NCBI GenBank assembly: GCA_030145265.1
Contig: JAQYWA010000109.1
Location: 1 to 6,983, forward strand
Origin: Desulfuromonas sp.
GTDB lineage: Bacteria > Desulfobacterota > Desulfuromonadia > Desulfuromonadales > Trichloromonadaceae
Length of the DNA stretch: 6,983 nucleotides
Direction of reading: 5' to 3'
Numbering within the stretch: the stretch's first letter is position 1; the number at the start of each line of letters is the position of its first letter. Both the position numbers and the translations under genes were made by a program. This document shows positions 1-5,622 of the stretch, piece after piece. The notes under the pieces are model-generated. The model made no database searches. It was not told the DNA's origin and saw nothing but the letters and a program-made list of their open reading frames with translations.

Positions 1-782
1 TGGCGCCGACCACTCTCGAGTGCCTGCCACTGTTCCTCATCAAGTTCAGCATCGGAAAACAAGGCAATATTGGCATCAACTTCCTGCTCTGACAACATGC
101 CGACCGCCACGCCATGAACCCCCGCCAGGCCAAGCACGAACCTGAGACTCCTTCGCGCCTCCCCGATCAGGTTACCGCCGGCCAGAGCTTTCATCGCGTA
201 AACCCCCTTGCCGGCCGCAGCCACTTCTGCAATTGCAGTGGCCATCGACTCTGCCGTTCCATCCAAAATCCCCATCCCCCGGCGATTGATCAACGGATGA
301 ACCACTGCGATATCAGGCGATACTGCGGCCTTGCGAACCGCACAGATATAGTGTGAAGACAAACCGACATGGGCAACCTTACCCTCCTCCCGCATCTGCA
401 GTAGAGCATCGATAACAGATCGCCGCTCAACCATCGGATCCGCCACGCGGGCGGCATGCACATGCACAATGTCCAGGCGATCAACGGCCAGCTCCCGCAA
501 GGCTCTTTCTACGTGTCGTCGTGCCGTTTCAGGGTCGCTGGCGTGGGTTTTACTCGCCAGAAAACAACACCCGCGATAACCGGCAAGGGCTTCGCGAATG
601 TGGCCGTAATTTTCGTAAAGCTCAGCCGTATCGATCATATTGATGCCACGCTCAAGGGCATAGCGCAGCAATCGGCCCCCGTCCCGGGGGGACTTTCCGG
701 CCTGTAGAGGTCCCATCGGCAAAGAGCCGAAAATCAGTGGCGAAACCTCCATTCCAGTACTTCCCAAGAGCACCTTTTTCAT
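1..782 (-). CDS. Aldo/keto reductase family oxidoreductase (3' end outside window)
   Basis: Reading the minus strand from ATG at 782-780 gives an uninterrupted frame of 260 codons to the window edge, beginning MKKVLLGSTGMEVSPLIFGS. This is the usual N-terminus of aldo/keto reductases, (beta/alpha)8-barrel enzymes that reduce carbonyls with NAD(P)H in the cytoplasm. The four catalytic residues are visible: Asp51 and Tyr56 in NMIDTAELYENYG, Lys78 in FLASKTHASD and His109 in LDIVHVHAA. Near the end, GVAVGMLSEQEVDANIALF matches the C-terminal cofactor-binding strand and helix (residues about 222-240), so the barrel is nearly complete. What follows the edge could be a short tail or, as in some relatives, an added ferredoxin-like module; this cannot be seen. 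A GGGAG ribosome site (complement of 789-793) lies 6 bases before the ATG. The gene is transcribed away from the methyltransferase gene at 907. The substrate is unknown. Confidence 0.93.
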   Translation of the reverse strand, partial: MKKVLLGSTGMEVSPLIFGSLPMGPLQAGKSPRDGGRLLRYALERGINMIDTAELYENYGHIREALAGYRGCCFLASKTHASDPETARRHVERALRELAVDRLDIVHVHAARVADPMVERRSVIDALLQMREEGKVAHVGLSSHYICAVRKAAVSPDIAVVHPLINRRGMGILDGTAESMATAIAEVAAAGKGVYAMKALAGGNLIGEARRSLRFVLGLAGVHGVAVGMLSEQEVDANIALFSDAELDEEQWQALESGRR

Positions 783-802
783 GTTATTCTCCCGAAAATT
801 TC

Positions 803-828
803 ATGACCTGCCCTGTTTAGCAGGTCAT
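803..828. repeat. Perfect 9-bp inverted repeat between divergent genes (candidate operator)
   Basis: ATGACCTGC at 803-811 is matched exactly by GCAGGTCAT at 820-828, with an 8-base spacer. It lies in the 124-base gap between the divergent reductase and methyltransferase genes, and its centre coincides with a candidate -10 of the reductase promoter (814-819). No T-run follows on either strand, so it does not look like a terminator. A binding site for a dimeric repressor is the simplest reading; a hairpin in the reductase 5' leader is the alternative. The regulator is not encoded in the window. Confidence 0.5.
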
Positions 829-842
829 CCTCGGGTGGGCAA
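814..842 (-). promoter_or_regulatory. Candidate sigma70 promoter for the aldo/keto reductase
   Basis: On the minus strand TTGCCC (complement of 837-842) is separated by 17 bases from TAAACA (complement of 814-819), which is preceded by TGC, an extended -10 context. Both hexamers are only partial matches to consensus. Support comes mainly from the correct spacing, the position about 30 bases before the start codon and the overlap with the 803-828 palindrome. Confidence 0.3.
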
Positions 843-859
843 GCATTTTCCCGGACCGA

Positions 860-868
860 TGCTATACT
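860..868 (+). promoter_or_regulatory. Extended -10 promoter element for the methyltransferase gene
   Basis: TGCTATACT at 860-868 fits the extended -10 pattern (TGn followed by TATACT, five of six matches to TATAAT). No good -35 hexamer is found 16-18 bases upstream, which is tolerated for extended -10 promoters. Transcription would start near 875, giving a leader of about 30 bases before the ATG at 907. Confidence 0.45.
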
Positions 869-893
869 TGGCAGCACATGAGAGGTTACGCGT

Positions 894-900
894 GAAGGAG
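894..900 (+). promoter_or_regulatory. Ribosome binding site fixing the methyltransferase start
   Basis: GAAGGAG ends 6 bases before ATG 907. The same frame is open back to an ATG at 781, but that codon lies at the reductase start with no ribosome site, and the 42 extra residues do not resemble a methyltransferase N-terminus. The 907 start is therefore preferred. Confidence 0.8.
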
Positions 901-906
901 TGCTTC

Positions 907-1698
907 ATGTCCACGGATTTCAAAAAAAAAGTCAGGGAGCAATTTGGCAGAACTGCGGAAGGCTATGTCCGGGACCAGGGGTTTGCTAAAGGTGACGATC
1001 TGGACGAAGCGGCCAAACTGCTGAACCCGACCCATGAAGACATCATGCTTGACGTCGCTTGCGGTGGAGGCCACACGGCTCTTTCTTTTGCCCCGCTGGT
1101 TCGAAGCGTCGTTGCTTCAGACCTGACCATGCAGATGCTGAAAAAAGCTCAGGAGTATATCAGCGACGAAGGGGGAGTGGATAATATCACCTTTCGTGAG
1201 GCAGACGCCGAAGATCTACCCTTTCCCTCCGGCTCATTCACTCTGCTCACCTGTCGGATTGCCCCTCATCATTTTCCCGATGTTCCCCGCGCCCTGCGGG
1301 AATTCCACCGCGTCCTGCGCCGGCAGGGGGGACGGATGGTCATCATCGACACCCTGCTTCCCGATGACCCAGAAATCGCTGAGTTCTACCAAACCATGGA
1401 AAAAATGCGTGACCCGACTCACGTACAGGCTTACAATCAACAAGAGTGGATCCAGATGATCGAAGCGGCTGGATTCCAGGTCGAAACAACCAGAATCTTT
1501 AACAAAACCCACGATTTTCCGGTCTGGGCCAAACGTGCAGGACTGAAACGGGAAGGGGTACAAAAACTGGCCAAGTACTTCATTGATTCACCGGCAAAGG
1601 TTCACGACTATTTTCAGATTGAAACCTTTGCGGGAGAAGTGGAAAGCTACACTGACCAGAAACTACTCCTGTACGCAACCAGAATCCACAAAAAATAA
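907..1698 (+). CDS. Class I SAM-dependent methyltransferase (UbiE/YcgJ-like), substrate unknown
   Basis: This 263-residue protein should transfer a methyl group from S-adenosylmethionine using a Rossmann-like fold in the cytoplasm. Motif I is LDVACGGGH at residues 48-56 (the E/DxGxGxG loop, with Ala-Cys replacing the first glycine position). Asp72 in VVASDLT is the acidic residue expected to bind the ribose hydroxyls. EADAEDLPF at about 98-106 is the next conserved loop, and a Methyltransf_11-type strand follows at about 117-124. The N-terminal VREQFGRTAEGYVRD segment is typical of the UbiE/YcgJ-like group, in which many members have no known substrate. The C-terminal 100 residues form a cap-like extension that probably sets specificity. 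The gene stands alone: it is divergent from the reductase, has its own extended -10 and a strong terminator 32 bases after the stop. A run of nine A bases covers codons 6-8. General class is certain; a specific role in quinone biosynthesis is not supported by the context. Confidence 0.88.
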   Translation: MSTDFKKKVREQFGRTAEGYVRDQGFAKGDDLDEAAKLLNPTHEDIMLDVACGGGHTALSFAPLVRSVVASDLTMQMLKKAQEYISDEGGVDNITFREADAEDLPFPSGSFTLLTCRIAPHHFPDVPRALREFHRVLRRQGGRMVIIDTLLPDDPEIAEFYQTMEKMRDPTHVQAYNQQEWIQMIEAAGFQVETTRIFNKTHDFPVWAKRAGLKREGVQKLAKYFIDSPAKVHDYFQIETFAGEVESYTDQKLLLYATRIHKK

Positions 1699-1730
1699 CC
1701 ATCTCGACATCCCATCCAATTTACCATTCA

Positions 1731-1758
1731 GTCCATGCTGCACAGCATGGACTTTTTT
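1731..1758 (+). terminator. Rho-independent terminator of the methyltransferase gene
   Basis: GTCCATGCTG (1731-1740) pairs perfectly with CAGCATGGAC (1743-1752). If the innermost pair opens, the loop is four bases. Six T residues follow at 1753-1758. The hairpin begins 32 bases after the methyltransferase stop codon. On the opposite strand it is not followed by a T-run, so it acts on plus-strand transcription. Confidence 0.9.
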
Positions 1759-1767
1759 CTTACAAAC

Positions 1768-1800
1768 AAAAGAAGGGGTGCCCAAACGGGCACCCCTTTT
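1768..1800 (-). terminator. gltA: Rho-independent terminator of gltA, probably bidirectional
   Basis: GGGGTGCCC (1775-1783) and GGGCACCCC (1788-1796) form a perfect 9-bp stem around a four-base loop. On the minus strand the stem is followed by TTCTTTT (complement of 1768-1774), starting 35 bases after the gltA stop codon. On the plus strand it is followed by TTTT (1797-1800), so it can also back up the methyltransferase terminator. The two hairpins insulate the convergent genes. Confidence 0.88.
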
Positions 1801-1831
1801 CACTTCATTCAATTCAACTGACTTATACTGA

Positions 1832-3145
1832 TTAGCCTTTTTCAGCAGCAGTTTCCAACATAGCCGTGGTGAGCGACTTGGGACGCTCGATGCCGTAGCC
1901 AAGTGCGCGGTCCCAGGTAACGTTGGCGAGGCAGCCAAGGGCGCGGCCAACACCGAACAGTACGGTGTAGAACTCGTACTGGGTAACGCCGTAGTACCAC
2001 TGGATGACGCCGGACTGGGCATCAACGTTCGGCCAGGGGTTCTTGGCCTTGCCATGCTCGGTAAGGACGCCAGGAGCCACTTCAAAGATCATTTTGACCA
2101 GCTGGAACAGCGGGTAATCTTTGAGCCCTTCGGTCTTCATGCAGAACTCACGCTGGGAAGCATAGCGGGGGTCGGTCTTACGCAGTACGGCATGACCGTA
2201 GCCGGGGATAACCTGGCCGCTGTTGAGGGTGTCCCACAGAGCTTTCTTGAGGCCTTCTTCGGTCGGCACTTCGCCGCCGAGCTTGGCCATGAAATTCTGG
2301 GTCCAGCGGAGAACTTCTTCGTTGGCCAGACCATGCAGAGGGCCAGCGAGACCGTTGATACCGGCGCTGTAGGAGTAGTAGATGTCGGACAGAGCCGAGG
2401 CTACCAAGTGAGTGGTGTGAGCCGAAACGTTGCCAGACTCATGGTCGGAATGGAGAATGAAGTACATACGGGCGACGTCGTCGTAGGGAGCGTCGATGCC
2501 CATCATGCGAGCGAAGTTACCGCCCATGTCGAGGTTAGGATCGGCCTCGATGTGGGTGTCGCCCATGTACTTCATGCGATAGATGTAGGCACCGATGGGG
2601 CCAAGCTTCGCCATGAGGGAGTTGCAATCGTCGTACATTTCTTCCCAGCAAGTCATCTTGTTGAACTTGCCGGCAGCATAGTTGCCAGCGAACTTGGAGT
2701 CACGCTGCATGGCAACGATAGCCGCGGAGAACATGGCCATCGGATGAGAATCGCGAGGCAGGGCGCGCAGCACGTCGATAACATACGCCGGGATCTGGGA
2801 AAGAGTTTTCCACTCTTCAACAACCTGCAGGGTCTGCTCCATGGTCGGCACATCGCCGGTCAGCAGCATCCACCAGAAGCCCTCGACAAAAGGATACTCG
2901 GAACCGGGAACTTTGGGCAGAGCAGCGAAGGTTTCAGGAATGGTCTTGCCACGGAAGCGGATGCCTTCCATCGGGTCAAGGTAGGAGATGTCAGTTACCA
3001 GACACTTGACGCCGCGAGCGCCGCCGATAGCCTGACCGATCGTCACATCACCAAGTTTGACATCACCGAACTCTTTTACGAGACGGGTAACGCGAGGACG
3101 ATGTTCCGCAATCTTCTGAGCCAATACTTCCTTGAGTGTCGCCAT
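1832..3145 (-). CDS. gltA: Citrate synthase, eukaryote-like type
   Basis: The 437-residue enzyme condenses oxaloacetate and acetyl-CoA to citrate, the entry step of the TCA cycle, in the cytoplasm. The catalytic triad is present: His271 (GPLHGLANEEV), His318 (PGYGHAVLRKTDPR) and Asp375 (NPWPNVDAQSG). Oxaloacetate-binding arginines are seen at Arg327, Arg401 and Arg421, and HSDHESGNVSAHTTH lies at 232-246. Long stretches such as GIRFRGKTIPE, NGLAGPLHGLAN and KAKNPWPNVDA follow the mitochondrial enzymes rather than the E. coli GltA type. A family of such eukaryote-like citrate synthases has been described in Geobacteraceae. No N-terminal targeting extension and no NADH-sensing domain of the E. 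coli type is seen. The start is set by AAAGGAG (complement of 3154-3160), 8 bases before ATG 3145. An in-frame ATG 16 codons upstream lies inside a leader hairpin and lacks a ribosome site. The gene is monocistronic, with its own promoter and terminator, and is divergent from dusB. Confidence 0.97.
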   Translation of the reverse strand: MATLKEVLAQKIAEHRPRVTRLVKEFGDVKLGDVTIGQAIGGARGVKCLVTDISYLDPMEGIRFRGKTIPETFAALPKVPGSEYPFVEGFWWMLLTGDVPTMEQTLQVVEEWKTLSQIPAYVIDVLRALPRDSHPMAMFSAAIVAMQRDSKFAGNYAAGKFNKMTCWEEMYDDCNSLMAKLGPIGAYIYRMKYMGDTHIEADPNLDMGGNFARMMGIDAPYDDVARMYFILHSDHESGNVSAHTTHLVASALSDIYYSYSAGINGLAGPLHGLANEEVLRWTQNFMAKLGGEVPTEEGLKKALWDTLNSGQVIPGYGHAVLRKTDPRYASQREFCMKTEGLKDYPLFQLVKMIFEVAPGVLTEHGKAKNPWPNVDAQSGVIQWYYGVTQYEFYTVLFGVGRALGCLANVTWDRALGYGIERPKSLTTAMLETAAEKG

Positions 3146-3153
3146 GCTTCTCT

Positions 3154-3160
3154 CTCCTTT
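3154..3160 (-). promoter_or_regulatory. gltA: Ribosome binding site fixing the gltA start
   Basis: The complement of 3154-3160 reads AAAGGAG, 8 bases before the ATG at 3145. It lies downstream of the alternative in-frame ATG at 3193 and so decides for the shorter, 437-residue product, whose first residues MATLKEVLAQKI look like a normal bacterial N-terminus. Confidence 0.85.
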
Positions 3161-3175
3161 GGTGAAATAAAGTGC

Positions 3176-3194
3176 GATGGGCCGAAAACCCATC
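3176..3194 (-). other. gltA: Short hairpin in the gltA leader near the ribosome site
   Basis: GATGGG (3176-3181) and CCCATC (3189-3194) form a perfect 6-bp stem with a 7-base loop. It sits 15 bases upstream of the gltA ribosome site on the transcript. It contains the upstream in-frame ATG at 3193 and would hide that codon from initiation. No strong T-run follows, so it is not a convincing terminator; it may stabilise the 5' end or be neutral. Confidence 0.4.
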
Positions 3195-3344
3195 AGGCCA
3201 AACTGCCCGTTTCCAACAAACTACATTCAAATTACAACCCGGTGCTTAAATAGACAGTGTGCTGCAGGACAACTCTGCTTCTCTCAAACCACTGAACCCA
3301 GACCACCGGGACAACCTTGGCTCAGTCTCATTTTCACATGGTAT

Positions 3345-3373
3345 GTTCTAGCAACTGAGGCCCGGGTTGTCAA
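3345..3373 (-). promoter_or_regulatory. gltA: Strong sigma70-type promoter for gltA
   Basis: On the minus strand a perfect TTGACA (complement of 3368-3373) is followed after exactly 17 bases by TAGAAC (complement of 3345-3350), which matches four of six -10 positions and is preceded by TGC, an extended -10. Start of transcription is predicted near 3338. This is the best promoter in the window, as expected for a highly expressed central-metabolism gene. Confidence 0.65.
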
Positions 3374-3374
3374 G

Positions 3375-3394
3375 CAGTATTTTGTATACAGTAT
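3375..3394. promoter_or_regulatory. Palindrome TGTATACA within CAGTAT direct repeats, candidate regulator site
   Basis: TGTATACA (3383-3390) is a perfect 8-bp palindrome. It lies just upstream of the gltA -35 element, around position -50 relative to the predicted gltA start. CAGTAT occurs at 3375-3380 and again at 3389-3394. TTGTATACA-like palindromes are typical operators of GntR-family (FadR/FCD) regulators, which often sense organic acids. The site is about 65 bases upstream of the dusB -10, so either direction could be affected. Short sites of this kind also arise by chance. Confidence 0.3.
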
Positions 3395-3429
3395 GCTTTC
3401 TGCAAACAATGACCAGACAGTTTTTCAGT

Positions 3430-3458
3430 TTGTTTTCCCCCCGGCCCCATGATAGAAT
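3430..3458 (+). promoter_or_regulatory. dusB: Extended -10 promoter for the dusB-kinase-regulator operon
   Basis: TGATAGAAT (3450-3458) is an extended -10, with TAGAAT matching five of six positions. A weak -35, TTGTTT (3430-3435), lies 17 bases upstream. Transcription would start near 3465, leaving a leader of about 25 bases before ATG 3490. The in-frame ATG at 3457 overlaps this -10 and would be outside the transcript, which supports the 3490 start. Confidence 0.5.
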
Positions 3459-3489
3459 GCATAAAATTTGTGCAACAGAAACTGTATCT

Positions 3490-4476
3490 ATGAAAATTGG
3501 TTCGCTCCACCTTACAAACAATATATGGCTGGCCCCGATGGCCGGGATCACCAACCTGCCGTACCGTCGCATCATGAAAAGGTTCGGTGCCGGGCTGGTT
3601 TTCACCGAAATGGTGAGCGCCAATGGCCTAATCCACTCGGGACGCCGCACCAGAGAGTTGCTGAACACCTCTTCCGATGAACATCCACTGGGCATCCAGC
3701 TTTTTGGTGATGACGCCGAGGTGCTGGCGCGTGCGGCAGTGCTGGTTGAGGAGGATGGCGACCTGCTCGACATCAACCTCGGCTGTCCGGTAAGAAAGGT
3801 CGTCCGCTCCGGCGCGGGGAGTGCCTTGTTGCGCTCTCCGGAAAAGGTCGGCCAGATTGTCGCCGCGATCAGGCGGGTGACAGCACGACCGCTGACGGTC
3901 AAAATCCGCTCCGGCTGGGATCGGCAATCCGTCAACTTCATCGAAACAGCAAGGATCGCCGAGGCGGAAGGCGCAGACGCCATCACCCTGCATCCTCGCA
4001 CCCGCTGTCAGGGCTTTAGCGGCCAGGCCGACTGGGAACAGATCCGCCAACTTAAAGAGGCGGTCAGGATTCCGGTCATCGGCAGCGGCGATATTTTCAT
4101 CGCCGAAGACGCTCTGTCGATGGTGAAGCAGTCCGGTTGCGATGGAATCATGATCGGCCGCGGCGGCTATGGCAATCCCTGGTTGCTCCGTGACATCAAA
4201 GCCCTGCTTGACGGTCAGACACAACCCTCACCGCCGACGCCGCTGGATCGCCTCGAACTGGCCCAACAGCACCTTGCGCTCTATACCCAGACCTATGGCC
4301 CACGCAAAGCCATGCTCGACATGCGCAAACACCTTTGTTGGTATTCACGGGGACTGGAAGGAGCCGCCGCATTTCGTTCCGCGGTCAACCGGGCGCAATC
4401 AGTAACCGAGCTGCAGCAAGTCATGCTTGATTTTTTCAATTCAGCACAGGCCACCGTCGAAAGTGCATCGCAATGA
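3490..4476 (+). CDS. dusB: tRNA-dihydrouridine synthase, DusB/NifR3 family
   Basis: The 328-residue flavoenzyme reduces specific uridines in tRNA to dihydrouridine using FMN and NAD(P)H. The N-terminal LAPMAGITNLPYRR (14-27) and TEMVSANGL are the family's FMN-barrel signatures. Cys99 in INLGCPVRKV is the catalytic proton donor, Lys138 in LTVKIRSGW and His168 in LHPRTRCQGFSG contact FMN and substrate, and IGSGDI and IGRGGYGNPW form the phosphate-binding loops. The C-terminal helical domain (about 240-320, with RKHLCWYSRGL) binds tRNA. Overall it follows the DusB (nifR3, TIGR00737) subgroup. The start at 3490 was chosen because residues from MKIGSL match the family; no good Shine-Dalgarno sequence precedes it. 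The stop overlaps the kinase start by 4 bases (ATGA), which implies coupled translation. The gene order nifR3-ntrB-ntrC is known from alphaproteobacteria such as Rhodobacter capsulatus. Confidence 0.95.
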   Translation: MKIGSLHLTNNIWLAPMAGITNLPYRRIMKRFGAGLVFTEMVSANGLIHSGRRTRELLNTSSDEHPLGIQLFGDDAEVLARAAVLVEEDGDLLDINLGCPVRKVVRSGAGSALLRSPEKVGQIVAAIRRVTARPLTVKIRSGWDRQSVNFIETARIAEAEGADAITLHPRTRCQGFSGQADWEQIRQLKEAVRIPVIGSGDIFIAEDALSMVKQSGCDGIMIGRGGYGNPWLLRDIKALLDGQTQPSPPTPLDRLELAQQHLALYTQTYGPRKAMLDMRKHLCWYSRGLEGAAAFRSAVNRAQSVTELQQVMLDFFNSAQATVESASQ

Positions 4477-5597
4477 ACAAAATTGCCGACCACGATGCCC
4501 AACTGTACGTCCGGGTACTTGAAAATATCGATCGGGCCGTAATCGCTCTCAACCATGAGGGCCAGATCACCCTGTATAACCCGGCGGCACAAGCCTATAC
4601 CGGAATCTCCGAAAAACAGGCGATAGGAAAACCATTCCAAGACCTTTTCCTCGGCCAGAAAAATCTGCTGTACCTGGTATCGACCGCCCTCGAGGAAGGG
4701 CGGTCGATATCCGACCACGAAGACCTGATGCTCAAGCGTCCGAACACGCCCCCCTTACCGGTCAGCGTTTCGGTCTCGCCTATTTACACCGACGCCGGCA
4801 AGCCGGAAGGAGCGGTCCTGATTATCCGCAACCTGTCCCGGGTGCGGGATCTGGAAAAGGCCGTGCGCCGAGCCGACCGGCTGTCAATCCTAGGCACCCT
4901 GGCGGCCGGCCTTGCGCACGAGATCAAGAACCCGCTCAGCGGCATCAAGGGAGCGACCCAGCTGCTGGCTATGGAACTATCCGAACAAAGCCCCCTGCGG
5001 GAATACACCGACGTGATGATCCGCGAAGTCGAACGGGTCAACGGCATCATCGAAGAACTCATGGACCTGGCTCGCCCCCGCCCGCCACAGTGGTCACCGG
5101 TCAACCTGTCCAAGGTTCTGGGCGATATAGTACTGTTTCAGAAGGAAGCCCACCGGGGGGAAAAAATTGAATTCCAACTGGAACTTGACCCCAGCATCCC
5201 TCCGCTGCGTGGCGATGAAAACCTGCTGACCCGGCTTTTCCTCAACCTCATCAAAAACGCCGCCGAGGCCATCGAGAAGCAGGGTCAGATTACCATTTCT
5301 ACCAAGGTAGCTCAGGACTATCATCTGACCAAGCCGGGCAATCGGCCAGTGCCGATGATCGTGATCGAGATCCGGGACAATGGCAAGGGGATAGCCCCGG
5401 AAACCCTGGAACAGATATTTACCCCTTTCTACACGACCAAAAACAAAGGAAGCGGCCTCGGCCTGGCAACCTGCCAGAAGATCGTCAGCGAGCACGACGG
5501 CCTTCTCAAGGTTGAAAGCACCCTGGGTGAAGGCACCCTGTTTGCCGTCTCCCTGCCACTCCTTACCGACAAGCCTGGCCTCTTTCCAGGCAAATGA
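4473..5597 (+). CDS. Soluble PAS-domain sensor histidine kinase, NtrB-like
   Basis: The 374-residue protein has no membrane segment or signal peptide and should act in the cytoplasm. A PAS domain occupies about 10-120 (LENIDRAVIALNHEGQI, then YNPAAQAYTGIS). The dimerisation/phospho-acceptor domain follows, with His149 in GLAHEIKNPLSGIKGA (H box). The ATP-binding domain shows the N box LFLNLIKNAAEA (255-266), G1 box IRDNGKGIAP (300-309), F box FTPFYTT (316-322) and G2 box GSGLGLA (326-332). Length and H-box sequence fit the NtrB/GlnL group, in which the kinase is controlled by PII protein and nitrogen status. The start overlaps the dusB stop by 4 bases, and the partner regulator begins 25 bases after the stop. 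No glnA, glnB or nif gene is in view, so the signal is inferred. Geobacter sulfurreducens has a related kinase/regulator pair controlling nitrogen fixation (GnfL/GnfM, from memory); orthology is not shown. A perfect 13-bp inverted repeat lies inside the PAS-coding part at 4678-4709. Confidence 0.9.
   Translation: MNKIADHDAQLYVRVLENIDRAVIALNHEGQITLYNPAAQAYTGISEKQAIGKPFQDLFLGQKNLLYLVSTALEEGRSISDHEDLMLKRPNTPPLPVSVSVSPIYTDAGKPEGAVLIIRNLSRVRDLEKAVRRADRLSILGTLAAGLAHEIKNPLSGIKGATQLLAMELSEQSPLREYTDVMIREVERVNGIIEELMDLARPRPPQWSPVNLSKVLGDIVLFQKEAHRGEKIEFQLELDPSIPPLRGDENLLTRLFLNLIKNAAEAIEKQGQITISTKVAQDYHLTKPGNRPVPMIVIEIRDNGKGIAPETLEQIFTPFYTTKNKGSGLGLATCQKIVSEHDGLLKVESTLGEGTLFAVSLPLLTDKPGLFPGK
4678..4709. 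repeat. Perfect 13-bp inverted repeat inside the kinase coding sequence
   Basis: TATCGACCGCCCT (4678-4690) is exactly complementary to AGGGCGGTCGATA (4697-4709), with a 6-base spacer. Two more pairs (one G-U) can extend the stem outward. The mRNA should form a very stable hairpin here. The sequence is in frame and encodes SIDE-of-PAS residues STALEEGRSI (about 70-79). No T-run follows, so it is not an intrinsic terminator. Its role is unknown. Confidence 0.85.
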
Positions 5598-5622
5598 TGT
5601 CAGAACCAAGAAAGGTTCCCCC

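Larger units (their letters stand above)
3146..3338 (-). promoter_or_regulatory. gltA: Long untranslated leader of gltA
   Basis: If transcription starts about 7 bases after the -10 element at 3345-3350, the gltA mRNA has a leader of roughly 190 bases, long for a bacterial gene. It contains a short hairpin next to the ribosome site (3176-3194) and a 7-bp complementary pair farther apart (CCCGGTG at 3238-3244, CACCGGG at 3304-3310; close to chance level). Only tiny frames without ribosome sites are present, for example a 15-codon frame starting at 3331. I do not recognise a known riboswitch class. Its extent depends on the promoter call. Confidence 0.4.

Noticed and set aside
781..906. Upstream extension of the methyltransferase frame to ATG 781
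   Set aside because: The extra 42 residues show no family similarity, the region contains the promoter and palindrome, and a strong ribosome site points to ATG 907.
2054..3253. A 399-codon open frame on the plus strand opposite gltA
   Set aside because: It is antisense to an unmistakable citrate synthase, its translation has no recognisable domain, no ribosome site was seen, and long antisense frames are common opposite genes with biased third positions.
3340..3352. Possible sigma54 -24/-12 element (GG ... GC) near the gltA promoter
   Set aside because: GG and GC are separated by 9 bases instead of the required 10, and surrounding bases do not match the TGGCAC/TTGC pattern.
3177..3452. A 91-codon plus-strand frame in the gltA-dusB gap
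   Set aside because: There is no ribosome site or promoter for it, its composition is unlike the neighbouring proteins, and it covers the gltA leader and promoter elements that run the other way.
3367..3489. Upstream in-frame starts for dusB (3367 and 3457)
   Set aside because: The 3457 ATG overlaps the predicted -10 and the 3367 ATG lies over gltA promoter elements; family similarity begins at MKIGSL, codon 3490.
5155..5166. G6A6 run in the kinase gene as a programmed frameshift site
   Set aside because: The run does not form a canonical X-XXY-YYZ slippery heptamer in the reading phase, and the downstream kinase motifs continue in the same frame.
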